From Streptomyces sp. TLI_146 (GTDB lineage: Bacteria > Actinomycetota > Actinomycetes > Streptomycetales > Streptomycetaceae), in contig NZ_PJMX01000001.1 in the NCBI RefSeq assembly GCF_002846415.1, positions 2,480,001-2,544,000 on the forward strand: DNA of 64,000 bases, given 5' to 3'. Of the stretch, positions 30,541 to 38,745 are shown one piece after another. The translations under genes were made by a program, and so were the position numbers. How positions within the stretch are numbered: the first letter of the stretch is position 1; each line of letters opens with the position of its first letter. Below the pieces are notes generated by a model. That model saw only the letters and a program-made list of their open reading frames with translations. It made no database searches and was not told where the DNA came from.

Positions 30541-31094
30541 ACGTGTCCTTCCGGGTCGAGCGGCAGGCTGCACAGCGGGCACGGCGGGCGGCCCGCGTTG
30601 ACCACGTCCAGGGCGCGCTTGGCGAAGGCGCGGGCCTGGGCGCCGGTGAGGCGCACCCGCAGCATCGGCGGGCCGTTCTCGTCGTCCTGGAGCAGCCGCT
30701 CCTCGGCCTCCGCGAGGTCCTCCTCGGAGTCGGCGTCGAGCTCGACCAGGGCCTGCGCCTCGATGACCATGCGCTGCTCCTCGCCGTCCCAGGCGAGCGC
30801 CATGGTGCCGACGCGGAACTCCTCCTCCACGGGGGAGTCGAGCGGCGCGGTGTCGGTGACGTCGGCGGGGGCGACGGCCGGGACGGGCGCGTTGCCCCCG
30901 GTACGCCGCACGACCTCGTCCAGGAGCTCGTCGATCCGCTCGGCGAGGGCGGCGACCTGGGTCTTCTCCAGGGCGACGCTGGTGGTACGGCTGCCCGCGG
31001 ACGCCTGGAGGAAGAACGTACGGCGTCCGGGCAGCCCGACCGTACCGGCCACGAAGCGGTCCGGTGGGTCGTAGAAGAACACCTGACGGGACAC
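30504..31094 (-). CDS. DUF3090-family protein with a C-terminal Cys-rich knuckle
   Basis: A 196-aa conserved actinobacterial protein of unknown function. It begins SRQVFFYDPPDRFVAGTVG and has a C-terminal CPLCSLPLDPEGHVCP motif, a likely zinc knuckle (Cys-x2-Cys...His-x-Cys). The central part has acidic stretches. The start is GTG 31094 with AGGGAGA upstream. Its 3' end overlaps the kinase-like gene by 37 bases, and it lies 95 bases after the phosphatase gene; all three are on the same strand as mshC. Confidence 0.85.
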   Translation of the reverse strand: MSRQVFFYDPPDRFVAGTVGLPGRRTFFLQASAGSRTTSVALEKTQVAALAERIDELLDEVVRRTGGNAPVPAVAPADVTDTAPLDSPVEEEFRVGTMALAWDGEEQRMVIEAQALVELDADSEEDLAEAEERLLQDDENGPPMLRVRLTGAQARAFAKRALDVVNAGRPPCPLCSLPLDPEGHVCPRQNGYRRGA

Positions 31095-31189
31095 GTCCTG
31101 GTCTCCCTATGTCGGATTGAGCGATGGGTGCGGGCCCGCCGGGGCGGAGCGCGGTGTTTTCGGCCCGTCCACCCTACTGCGCCTGACGA

Positions 31190-31894
31190 TCACGGTGCTC
31201 CCGCGCCACCTCCCACGATGGCCTGCCCGTTACCGGACGGTTCCTTCTGCTCCCCCCGCTCGGCCGGGGCCAGCGACCTGAAGTCCCCGGTCTCTCCCAG
31301 GCGCATCAGGAACGGGCGCAGCCGGGTGTAGCGGATCGCGGTCAGGGAACACGGTTCCACCGAGATCCGCTGAAAGAGGTCCAGATGCATTCCGAGGGCG
31401 TCGGCCACGACCGACTTGATGATGTCCCCGTGCGAGCACATGACGAACACGGCGTCCGCGCCGTGCTCGGCCTCCACGCGCGCGTTCCACTCGCGCACCG
31501 CCTCGACCGCGCGCCGCTGCATGGCCGGCATCGACTCGCCGCCCGGGAAGGCCGCGGCCGACGGGTGCTGCTGCACCACCTCCATCAGCGGGTCCTCGGA
31601 GAGCTCGGCGAGCTTGCGGCCCGACCAGTCGCCGTAGTCGCACTCGCTGATGCGCTCGTCGGTGTGGAGCGCGAGCCCGGGCCGGGCGTCGAGCAGCGGC
31701 CGCAGGGTCTCCTGGCAGCGCTCCAGCGGGCTGGAGACGGCGGCGGCGATCGGCAGCCCGGCGAGCCGGGCGGGCAGCTCGGCGGCCTGGGCGGCGCCGC
31801 GCTCGTCGAGCAGCACACCGGGCGTACGCCCGGCCAGTACGCCCGAGGTGTTGGCGGTGGAGCGTCCGTGACGTACGAGGATCAGCGTGGCCAT
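31190..31894 (-). CDS. Histidine phosphatase family protein (phosphoglycerate-mutase-like)
   Basis: A 234-aa broad-specificity phosphatase-type protein. The N-terminal LVRHGRST carries the phospho-accepting His. A conserved Arg and acid/base Glu lie in SPLERCQET and ERISECDYGDWSGRKL. The second active-site His is in VMCSHGDIIK. It belongs to the MSMEG_4193-type subgroup that travels with DUF3090. ATG 31894 starts at MATLILVRHG. It is divergent from corA and heads the cluster running to the kinase-like gene; the linkage suggests a joint but unknown phosphometabolite task. Confidence 0.9.
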   Translation of the reverse strand: MATLILVRHGRSTANTSGVLAGRTPGVLLDERGAAQAAELPARLAGLPIAAAVSSPLERCQETLRPLLDARPGLALHTDERISECDYGDWSGRKLAELSEDPLMEVVQQHPSAAAFPGGESMPAMQRRAVEAVREWNARVEAEHGADAVFVMCSHGDIIKSVVADALGMHLDLFQRISVEPCSLTAIRYTRLRPFLMRLGETGDFRSLAPAERGEQKEPSGNGQAIVGGGAGAP

Positions 31895-31953
31895 GTCCGC
31901 CAGCGTAGGCCGAGCGGCGCGAGCGGGTGCGGGCGGTACGGGTTCGCGGAAGA

Positions 31954-32970
31954 ATGCGCGCCGTGATCGTCGACTGCGCCATCTACCGGGACGGCCGCCG
32001 CACCGAGGGCCCGCCGGACTACTCGGACGCGCTGGAGGAGGCCCGGGCGGCCGGGGACGCGTTCGTGTGGCTGGGCCTGTACGAGCCCACCGAGGACGAG
32101 TTCGACCTGGTCAGCAGCGAGTTCGGGCTGCACGCGCTGGCGGTCGAGGACGCGCTGACGGCCCATCAGCGGCCCAAGCTTGAGGTGTACGACGACTCGC
32201 TGTTCGTGGTGCTGAAGCCGGTGACGTACGAGCAGGAGAGCGACACCGTCAGCACCGGCGAGCTGATGCTGTTCATCGGCGACTCGTTCGTGGTGACGGT
32301 CCGGCACGGCGAGGGCTCGCCGCTGCACGCTGTGCGCATGCGGCTGGAGGCCGAGCCCGAACTGCTCAAGCACGGCCCGACGACCGTGCTGTACGCGGTG
32401 AGCGACGCCGTCGTCGACCACTACACGGAGGTGGCCGCGGAGCTCCAGACGGACCTGGAGGAGCTGGAGGCGGAGGTCTTCGCGCCGGTCGGCCGCGAGG
32501 GCAAGGGGCGCGCCCAGAGCAACGGGGCCACGGTCGCCTCCCGGATCTACACCTTCAAGCGGCAGGTCCTGGAGTTCCGCCGGGCGAGCGGCCCGCTGGC
32601 GGAGCCGATGCAGCGGCTCTCCGGGGCCGGGGTGCCGTTCGTGCACGACAAGGCGCAGCCGTTCTTCCGCGATGTGAGCGACCACCTCACCCGCGCCAAC
32701 GAGGGCGTGGACGGCCTGGACCGGCTGCTCTCCGACATCCTCTCCGCCCATCTCGCGCAGATGGGCGTGCGGCAGAACGACGACATGCGCAAGATCTCGG
32801 CGTGGGCGGCGATGGCCGCGGTGCCGACGATGGTGGCGGGGGTCTACGGCATGAACTTCGAGCACATGCCGGAGCTGCGGTACGTCTGGGCGTATCCGGC
32901 GGTCCTGGTGCTGATGGCGGTGCTCGAAGTGGTGCTGTACCGCACGTTCAAGCGGCGCGGCTGGCTCTAG
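31954..32970 (+). CDS. corA: CorA-family magnesium/cobalt transporter
   Basis: A 338-aa channel-forming divalent cation transporter. A large cytoplasmic N-terminal domain with a long helix is followed by two C-terminal membrane helices. The selectivity motif is YGMN (GMN at 299-301) followed by FEHMPEL in the periplasmic loop. The C terminus is basic (RTFKRRGWL), as expected. ATG 31954 begins MRAVIVDCAIY; no strong ribosome site is seen, and it may be leaderless. It is divergent from the phosphatase gene, with only 59 bases between starts. Confidence 0.92.
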   Translation: MRAVIVDCAIYRDGRRTEGPPDYSDALEEARAAGDAFVWLGLYEPTEDEFDLVSSEFGLHALAVEDALTAHQRPKLEVYDDSLFVVLKPVTYEQESDTVSTGELMLFIGDSFVVTVRHGEGSPLHAVRMRLEAEPELLKHGPTTVLYAVSDAVVDHYTEVAAELQTDLEELEAEVFAPVGREGKGRAQSNGATVASRIYTFKRQVLEFRRASGPLAEPMQRLSGAGVPFVHDKAQPFFRDVSDHLTRANEGVDGLDRLLSDILSAHLAQMGVRQNDDMRKISAWAAMAAVPTMVAGVYGMNFEHMPELRYVWAYPAVLVLMAVLEVVLYRTFKRRGWL

Positions 32971-32980
32971 GGAGCGGTGG

Positions 32981-33769
32981 TCAGGCGAACTCGGGTGCGG
33001 GGGCGACCGGTCCGCCCAGGGCGTCGCGGTGCTCGGGCATCGAGAGGCTGACCATCCGCCGCCAGCCGCCGGCCCGCTCATAGGCGTACATGCCGTGGAT
33101 CCCGGCCGTCAGCGCCGCCGACTTGGCCTTCGGCCAGCCGAGGATGCGGCCCATGTGCGCCATCACGGCGAGGCTGACGTCCCGGTAGACGCGGATCTCG
33201 GCGAGCGCGCACTCGCGCAGCACGCGCTGGATGGTGCGGCCGTGCCCGGCGTACGCCAGACGCAGCAGCTCCTCGTGGCAGTAGGCGAGGTGGTTGTCCT
33301 CGTCGTGGCTGATCATCCGGATCGCCCGGCCGACCTCGGGGTGGTCGCCGAAGTACCGCACCAGCATCACCATCTGGTCGGCGGCGCGCTGCTCGGTGAC
33401 CCGGCTGTGCGAGAGGTAGGTGACGATGTCCTGCTCGGTGAGCGGCCGGTCCGCGCGCAGCCGTTCGTGGGCGAGGCCGATGCCGTGCCGCTCCAGGAGC
33501 ATGGTGTAGTCGGTCTCGGCCGGCACCGGGACCGGGGTGAGGCCGCGCTTCTTGAGCAGCGCGTTGAAGATCCGCCCGTGCTTGTCCTCGTCGGCGCCGT
33601 GCCGGGCGATCTTGGGGGCGAGCTCGCGCTGCTCCGGCGGGACGAGGGCGGAGATACGGCCGTTCTCCCAGCCGCCCTGGGACTCGCCGCTGGCCGCGAT
33701 CGAGCAGAAGAGCCGGAACGACTCGTCGTTGTCGAGGATCTCCTGGAACAGGCTCTTGGCCGAAAGCAT
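32981..33769 (-). CDS. Ferritin-like fold protein
   Basis: A 262-aa mostly helical protein with two di-iron-type ligand motifs, HGADEDKHGRIF (Glu-x-x-His pattern) and ISHDEDNHLAYCHEE, spaced as in ferritin-like four-helix bundles. A glutamate in VTEQRAADQM may be a further ligand. There is no signal peptide. ATG 33769 has GGAGG upstream. It is convergent with corA (10-base gap). It is a conserved actinobacterial hypothetical, possibly a di-iron oxidase; the substrate is unknown. Confidence 0.8.
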   Translation of the reverse strand: MLSAKSLFQEILDNDESFRLFCSIAASGESQGGWENGRISALVPPEQRELAPKIARHGADEDKHGRIFNALLKKRGLTPVPVPAETDYTMLLERHGIGLAHERLRADRPLTEQDIVTYLSHSRVTEQRAADQMVMLVRYFGDHPEVGRAIRMISHDEDNHLAYCHEELLRLAYAGHGRTIQRVLRECALAEIRVYRDVSLAVMAHMGRILGWPKAKSAALTAGIHGMYAYERAGGWRRMVSLSMPEHRDALGGPVAPAPEFA

Positions 33770-33935
33770 CGCCGTACCTCCGCATGACTCCCGTACAGAC
33801 ATCTGCAAAGAGCAAGTCAATTGCGAAGGACAGAACGGGGCAACAGGGGTGCCTCCGTACTGGGCCGAACGAAGGAACCCACGGCGGCGTGTCCACCCGT
33901 AACCCACCCGGCGCACAGCGCGTTGTTCGGGGTGA

Positions 33936-33977
33936 CGGCCGTGGCGGGGAAGACCCCCCGAGCCCCCACCACGGCCG
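33936..33977 (-). terminator. Terminator of the F420-type LLM gene
   Basis: Arms 33936-33949 and 33964-33977 pair over 14 bases with one mismatch. The hairpin starts about 18 bases past the stop of the LLM gene (minus strand). Confidence 0.7.
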
Positions 33978-33994
33978 CAGACCTCCCGTCGCGT

Positions 33995-35050
33995 TTACGC
34001 CAGACCGGCGTGCTCCAGCGCCTCGGTGCCCGCCCGCAGCGCCGCCACCCGCTCGTCGAGCGTGAAGCCGGCCGGGGCGAGGGTGAGCGTGGTGACCCCG
34101 GCGGCGGCGTAGGCCCGCATCCGGTCGGCGATGCGCTCCACCGAGCCGAGCAGCGTGGTCGAGTCGATGAGCTGCTGCGGGATGGCGGCGGCCGCGCCCG
34201 CCTTGTCGCCGGAGAGGTACTTGTCCTGGATCTCGGCGGCCTCCTTCTCGTACCCCATGCGCTGCGCGAGCTGGTTGTAGAAGTTCTGCTTGCGGCTGCC
34301 CATGCCGCCGACGTAGAGCGCGGTGTACGGGCGGAACATGTCGGCCAGCGCGGGCACGTCGGCGTCCGCGCCGAGCGCCAGCGGCAGGGTCGGGCAGACG
34401 TCGAACCCGTCGAGCGTCTTGCCCGCCTTCTCGCGGCCCGCCCGCAGATGGCGGATCGCGGTGTCCTCCAGGTGGTCGGCGGAGGGGAAAATCAGCAGGG
34501 CACCGTCGGCGATCTCGCCGGTCTGCTCCAGGTTCTTGGGGCCGATCGCGGCGATGTAGAGCGGGATGTGCTCGCGCTCGGGGTGGACGGTGAGCTTGAG
34601 GGCCTTGCCGGGGCCGTCAGGCAGCGGCAGCGTCCAGTGCTCGCCCTGGTAGGAGAGCCGCTCGCGGGTCATCGCCCGGCGCACGATCTCGACGTACTCG
34701 CGGGTGCGGGCGAGCGGCTTGTCGAACTTGACGCCGTACCAGCCCTCGGAGACCTGCGGGCCCGAGACGCCGAGGCCGAGGCGGAAGCGGCCGCCGGAGA
34801 GCGAGTCGAGGGTGGCGGCGGTCATCGCCGTCATCGCGGGCTGGCGGGCCGGGATCTGGAGGATCGCGGAGCCGACGTCGATGCGCTCGGTCTGGGCGGC
34901 GACCCAGGCCAGGACGGTGGGCGCGTCCGAGCCGTAGGCCTCGGCGGCCCAGCAGACGTCGTAGCCGAGCCGGTCGGCCTCCTGGGCGACGGCGAGGTTG
35001 TCGCCGTCCATTCCGGCGCCCCAGTAGCCGAGGTTGATCCCGAGCCGCAT
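33995..35050 (-). CDS. LLM-class oxidoreductase, probably F420-dependent
   Basis: A 351-aa luciferase-like TIM-barrel enzyme. It has the RLGINLGYWGAGMDG N terminus, VCWAAEAYGSDAPTVL, IPARQPAMTAMTAATLD, and GGRFRLGLGVSGPQVSEGWYG, typical of F420-dependent actinobacterial LLM proteins. Substrate unknown. ATG 35050 has AAGGGG about 7 bases upstream. A perfect 14-base palindrome (35061-35074) overlaps the leader 11 bases before the start and suggests control by a TetR-like repressor encoded elsewhere. It is divergent from the aldo-keto reductase. Confidence 0.88.
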   Translation of the reverse strand: MRLGINLGYWGAGMDGDNLAVAQEADRLGYDVCWAAEAYGSDAPTVLAWVAAQTERIDVGSAILQIPARQPAMTAMTAATLDSLSGGRFRLGLGVSGPQVSEGWYGVKFDKPLARTREYVEIVRRAMTRERLSYQGEHWTLPLPDGPGKALKLTVHPEREHIPLYIAAIGPKNLEQTGEIADGALLIFPSADHLEDTAIRHLRAGREKAGKTLDGFDVCPTLPLALGADADVPALADMFRPYTALYVGGMGSRKQNFYNQLAQRMGYEKEAAEIQDKYLSGDKAGAAAAIPQQLIDSTTLLGSVERIADRMRAYAAAGVTTLTLAPAGFTLDERVAALRAGTEALEHAGLA

Positions 35051-35060
35051 GACGGTCCCC

Positions 35061-35074
35061 TTACTGATCAGTAA
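35061..35074. promoter_or_regulatory. Palindromic candidate operator TTACTGATCAGTAA
   Basis: A perfect 14-base palindrome lies between the divergent LLM and aldo-keto reductase genes, immediately upstream of the LLM ribosome site. Symmetric sites of this size and T-A ends are typical of TetR-family repressors. No regulator gene is adjacent. Confidence 0.5.
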
Positions 35075-35188
35075 CGTCCCTGTTCCGGGGGACTCTAGCG
35101 CGCGGGCGGGCGGGGCGGCAGGGCTCCCGGAGCCGAGTTGTCCACAGGCCCTCACCGCATGGCGCCCCGGCCAGTAATCTCAGCGCCC

Positions 35189-36172
35189 ATGGAGCAGAGG
35201 CACCTGGGCCGTACGGGCCTGCGCGTATCCCGGATCGGGCTCGGCACCCTCACCTGGGGCCGGGACACCGACGAGCACGACGCCGCCGATCTGTTGAAGG
35301 CGTTCTGGGAGGCCGGCGGCACGCTGGTCGACACGGCGGACGTGTACGGGGGCGGGGACGCCGAATACCTGCTCGGGCAGCTGGTGGAGCGGCTGGTGCC
35401 GCGCCGCGAGCTGGTCATCGCGACCAAGGCGGGCAGCGTGCCCGACCCGGACCGGCGCTTCGACGGCTCGCGCGGCCATCTGCTCGCCGCGCTCGACGAG
35501 TCGCTGGAACGTCTCGGCACGGACTACGTGGACATCTGGCAGGTCCACGCCTTCGATCCCGAGACCCCGCTCGACGAGACGCTCCAGGCCCTGGACATCG
35601 CGGTGAGCAGCGGCCGCGCGCGGTACGCGGGCGTGTCCAACTTCTGCGGCTGGCAGCTGGCGAAGGCGGCGACCTGGCAGCTGGCCGCGCCGGGCGTGCG
35701 GACCCGCCTCGCCAGTACGCAGATGGAGTACTCGCTGCTCCAGCGCGGGGTGGAGCGGGAGGTGCTGCCGGCCGCGCTCGACCTCGGGATCGGGCTGCTG
35801 CCGTCCTCGCCGCTGGGGCGCGGGGTGCTGACGGGGAAGTACCGCAACGGCACCCCGGCGGACTCGCGCGGCGCGTCCGAGGCGCTGGCGCCGTTCGTCG
35901 CGCCCTATCTGGACGAGGCGGCGAGCCGGATCGTCGACGCGGTGGCGATAGCGGCGGACGGCCTCGCGGCGACGCCGCTGCAAGTCGCGCTCGCGTGGGT
36001 GCGGGACCGGCCCGGAGTGGCCGCGCCGATCGTCGGCGCGCGCAACGCGCAGCAGCTCACGGCGGCATTGTCAGTGGAGGCGCTTAGTCTTCCAGACGAG
36101 ATCTGCCGGGCGCTGGACGATGTGTCGGCGCCCGTGCACCGCTATCCCGACCAGGACTGGAGCACCTTGTGA
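35189..36172 (+). CDS. Aldo/keto reductase
   Basis: A 327-aa NADPH-dependent (beta/alpha)8-barrel oxidoreductase. The catalytic tetrad is readable: Asp in VDTADVYGGG with Tyr in the same segment, Lys in VIATKAGS, and His in WQVHAFDP. GVSNFCGWQL and APIVGARNAQQL are further family motifs. The start ATG 35189 begins MEQRHLGRTGLRVS; no strong ribosome site. Its stop overlaps the GTG start of the RecD-like gene by 4 bases, so the two are translated together. The substrate is unknown. Confidence 0.92.
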   Translation: MEQRHLGRTGLRVSRIGLGTLTWGRDTDEHDAADLLKAFWEAGGTLVDTADVYGGGDAEYLLGQLVERLVPRRELVIATKAGSVPDPDRRFDGSRGHLLAALDESLERLGTDYVDIWQVHAFDPETPLDETLQALDIAVSSGRARYAGVSNFCGWQLAKAATWQLAAPGVRTRLASTQMEYSLLQRGVEREVLPAALDLGIGLLPSSPLGRGVLTGKYRNGTPADSRGASEALAPFVAPYLDEAASRIVDAVAIAADGLAATPLQVALAWVRDRPGVAAPIVGARNAQQLTAALSVEALSLPDEICRALDDVSAPVHRYPDQDWSTL

Positions 36173-38529
36173 CCGCGCTTCCCCCGGGGACGGCCCCCGG
36201 AACCCCGGCCGAAGGCGTCGCCGACGCCGAAGGGGCCGGTGTGCCCGAAGAGGCCGAGGCGACCGTCGAGGCCGACGGCTCCGACGGCGCCGCCGACACG
36301 CCCGAGGGCGCGGGGGGCGCCGAAGACGCCGAGGGCGGGGACGGCGACTCGGCCGGGGCGGAAGGCTCGGCCGAGGACGGCGGTGGTCGCGGGGACGCGG
36401 ACGAAGCGGCGCCCTCGGCCGAGGGCGCGGGCAGCCCTGCTCCCGCCGCCGAAGGCGACGAGGGTGGGGCAGGGGACGACGGCGCCGCAGCGGCCGGTGA
36501 CGGCTCCGCCGCGTTGTCCGAGGCCCAGGCCGAGCTCGCCGCCCAGCGGGAGCTGCGGGCGCGGATCGAGGCGCGCAAGGCCGAGAAGGAGGGGCCCGTC
36601 GCGGCCGGGACCAAGCTCAGCGGGCAGGCCGCCGACCTCCTCGCGGCCGTCCGCGCGGTCGAGAGCGGCGAGAAGCCGGGGGCCTCGTTCTTCGCCTCCG
36701 CCCCGGCACCGCGCCGCCCCGCCCCGGTCCCCGACGCCCCCGCGCCCGTACGGACGCAGGCGCCGCAGCCCGCGCGCGTGGCCGCCGGGCCGGAGGCGCT
36801 GGCCGCGGTGCGGGCCGTGCTGAGCGGTGGCGGCGCGCCCGACTCGCTGGCCCCGCAGGTCACCGACGCCCTGGGCGAGCAGGCGGCCGACGTGCTGCGG
36901 ACCGACCCCTGGCAGTTGCTCGCCGTGCCCGGCGTCCGCCCCGAGCAGGCCGACGGGTTCGCCCGGGCGCTGCTCGGCGCCGAGTGCGGCCCGGACGACC
37001 CGCGCCGGGCGGCCGCGCTGGTCGCCTGGACCCTGGAGCGCGCGTCGGTCCAGGGCCACACCGCGCTGCCGATCGCGGCGGTGAAGGCGGCCCTCGCCGA
37101 GCGCTCGGTGCCGGACGTGGACGAGGCCGTGCGGCACGCGATCACCGAGGGCGTGGTGCTGGTCTTCGAGGACGGCGTGGCCGCGCTCGACACCGAGCCG
37201 ACCGGCGCCGAAGAGGACGCCCCCGAGGAGGAGGAAGAGGCCGCCCCCGTCGAGGTGCTGCTCGGCCTCGACCGGTTCGCGCTGGCGGAGGAGAGCCTCG
37301 CCGACGGGCTGGCCCGGCTCGCCAACGCCCCGGTGAAGGACGACGGTTCGGACTGGGCGCAGGCCGCCGCGGCCGCCCCCTCGCCGTCCGCCGCCGAGCT
37401 GATCAGAGCGGTGGCGGGCAACGGCCTGGTCACCCACTCCGGCGGCGAGGCGGCCCGCGCCGAGTCCGCGGCCGTGGTGAGCGCCGCACACGCCCTCGGC
37501 CTGCGGGCGGCCGCCGCCGCGCACACCCGGGACGGCCGGCGCCGGCTCGCCGCGGCGGTGGGGGCCGAGCGCGCCTTCACCGTGGCCGCGCTGCTCTCCG
37601 GGGCCGAGGGCCCCGGCCGGGACGAGGACGGGGCCCTCGCCCTGGACGTGCTGGTCGTGCAGGACGCCCCGCAGCTCGACGTGGAGGGCGCGGCGATGCT
37701 CGTCGAGTCCCTGCCGGACGGCTGCCGGCTGGTGCTCGGCGGGGACCCGGAGGTGCTGGGTTCGGCGGGCGCGGGCCGGGTGTTCGCCGATGTGCTGGCG
37801 GCCCGGGCGGTCCCGCACGTGGCGTCGCGCACCCCGGACCCCGGCCCGCTCGGCGAGCTGGTCTCGGGGATCGGCGCGGGTGAGCTCGGCCAGGTCGAGG
37901 CGCCCGGCAAGGAGGTCGTGATCGTCCCGGTGCGGGACGCGGGCGAGGCGGTGCACCGCTGCGTCCAGCTGGTCGCGGACTCGGTGCCGCGCGCGATCGG
38001 GGTGCCCACCGAGCAGACCCAGGTGATCACGGTCGGCCACGGCGGCTCGGCGGGGACCCGGGCGCTCAACGCGGCCCTGAAGCAGCGCCTCAACCCGGGC
38101 CCCGGCCGGTTCGCGGGCTTCGACCCGGGCGACCGCGTGGCGTACGCGGAGGCGCCCGGGCGCACCTCGGTGGGCGTGGTCGGCTCGGCGGGCCCGGACG
38201 GGCTGCACCTCGACTGCGGCGGTGAGCCGCTCGTCGTACCGAAGGAGCGGGTCGAGTCGGCGCTGCGGCACGGCTGGGCGCTGACCGCCCACCAGGCGGC
38301 CGGGATGCGCTGGCCCGCGGTGGTGGCGGTGCTGCCGGGGGACGCGGCGCAGGGGCTCAGCCGGTCGTGGGTCTACACGGCGTTCGGTCGCGCCGAGCGC
38401 CATCTGTCCGTGGTCCACGGCCTGGACCAGGCCCTCCCGCGCGCGGTGGCCGAGGTGCCCGCCCCGGCGCGTACGACGCGGCTCACGCCCCTTCTGACGG
38501 CCCTGCTGCGGACGCCCGAGGCGGAGTAG
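36169..38529 (+). CDS. RecD-like protein with helix-hairpin-helix region and lost Walker A
   Basis: A 786-aa protein. Residues 1-115 are an acidic Ala/Gly/Glu/Asp low-complexity tail. A coiled segment (SEAQAELAAQRELRARIEARKAEKE) follows, then HhH-like sequence (DPWQLLAVPGVRPEQADGFA) as in RecD2. The motor part lines up with RecD2. The P-loop position (about residues 418-435) reads LVTHSGGEAARAES, lacking the GxxGxGKT lysine, and the Walker B region reads LVVQDAPQLD in place of DEAS. C-terminal AFGRAERHLSVV resembles motif VI. It is probably an ATPase-dead structural or DNA-binding paralogue. The GTG start overlaps the AKR stop. Confidence 0.8.
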   Translation: MTALPPGTAPGTPAEGVADAEGAGVPEEAEATVEADGSDGAADTPEGAGGAEDAEGGDGDSAGAEGSAEDGGGRGDADEAAPSAEGAGSPAPAAEGDEGGAGDDGAAAAGDGSAALSEAQAELAAQRELRARIEARKAEKEGPVAAGTKLSGQAADLLAAVRAVESGEKPGASFFASAPAPRRPAPVPDAPAPVRTQAPQPARVAAGPEALAAVRAVLSGGGAPDSLAPQVTDALGEQAADVLRTDPWQLLAVPGVRPEQADGFARALLGAECGPDDPRRAAALVAWTLERASVQGHTALPIAAVKAALAERSVPDVDEAVRHAITEGVVLVFEDGVAALDTEPTGAEEDAPEEEEEAAPVEVLLGLDRFALAEESLADGLARLANAPVKDDGSDWAQAAAAAPSPSAAELIRAVAGNGLVTHSGGEAARAESAAVVSAAHALGLRAAAAAHTRDGRRRLAAAVGAERAFTVAALLSGAEGPGRDEDGALALDVLVVQDAPQLDVEGAAMLVESLPDGCRLVLGGDPEVLGSAGAGRVFADVLAARAVPHVASRTPDPGPLGELVSGIGAGELGQVEAPGKEVVIVPVRDAGEAVHRCVQLVADSVPRAIGVPTEQTQVITVGHGGSAGTRALNAALKQRLNPGPGRFAGFDPGDRVAYAEAPGRTSVGVVGSAGPDGLHLDCGGEPLVVPKERVESALRHGWALTAHQAAGMRWPAVVAVLPGDAAQGLSRSWVYTAFGRAERHLSVVHGLDQALPRAVAEVPAPARTTRLTPLLTALLRTPEAE

Positions 38530-38555
38530 CCCCGGGCCCGCCCGCCGCGACACAC

Positions 38556-38592
38556 GACAGCCTCCGTGCCCGTACGGGACACGGAGGCTGTC
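38556..38592 (+). terminator. Terminator after the RecD-like gene
   Basis: A 13-bp perfect stem (38556-38568 with 38580-38592) enclosing a further CCCGTACGGG palindrome starts 27 bases after the stop codon. Confidence 0.8.
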
Positions 38593-38685
38593 TGCGAGGC
38601 GCCAGCACCTCGAAGGTTGCAGAACCCCGAAGGTGTCAGAGCCCCGGGGTGTCAGAACCCCGGAGGCATCACGACACCCGTAGGA

Positions 38686-38745
38686 GTCACGCCGCCCGAG
38701 GTCACGCCGCCTGGGGTCAGGCCGCCCGGGGTCACGACGCCCCCG
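38686..38745. repeat. Four tandem 15-bp repeats
   Basis: Units at 38686-38700, 38701-38715, 38716-38730 and 38731-38745 follow the pattern GTCACGCCGCCCGGG with 1-4 changes each; degenerate units extend upstream. The last unit covers the stop codon of the next gene (minus strand). The other minus frame would encode VTPGG-type pentapeptides. Confidence 0.75.
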
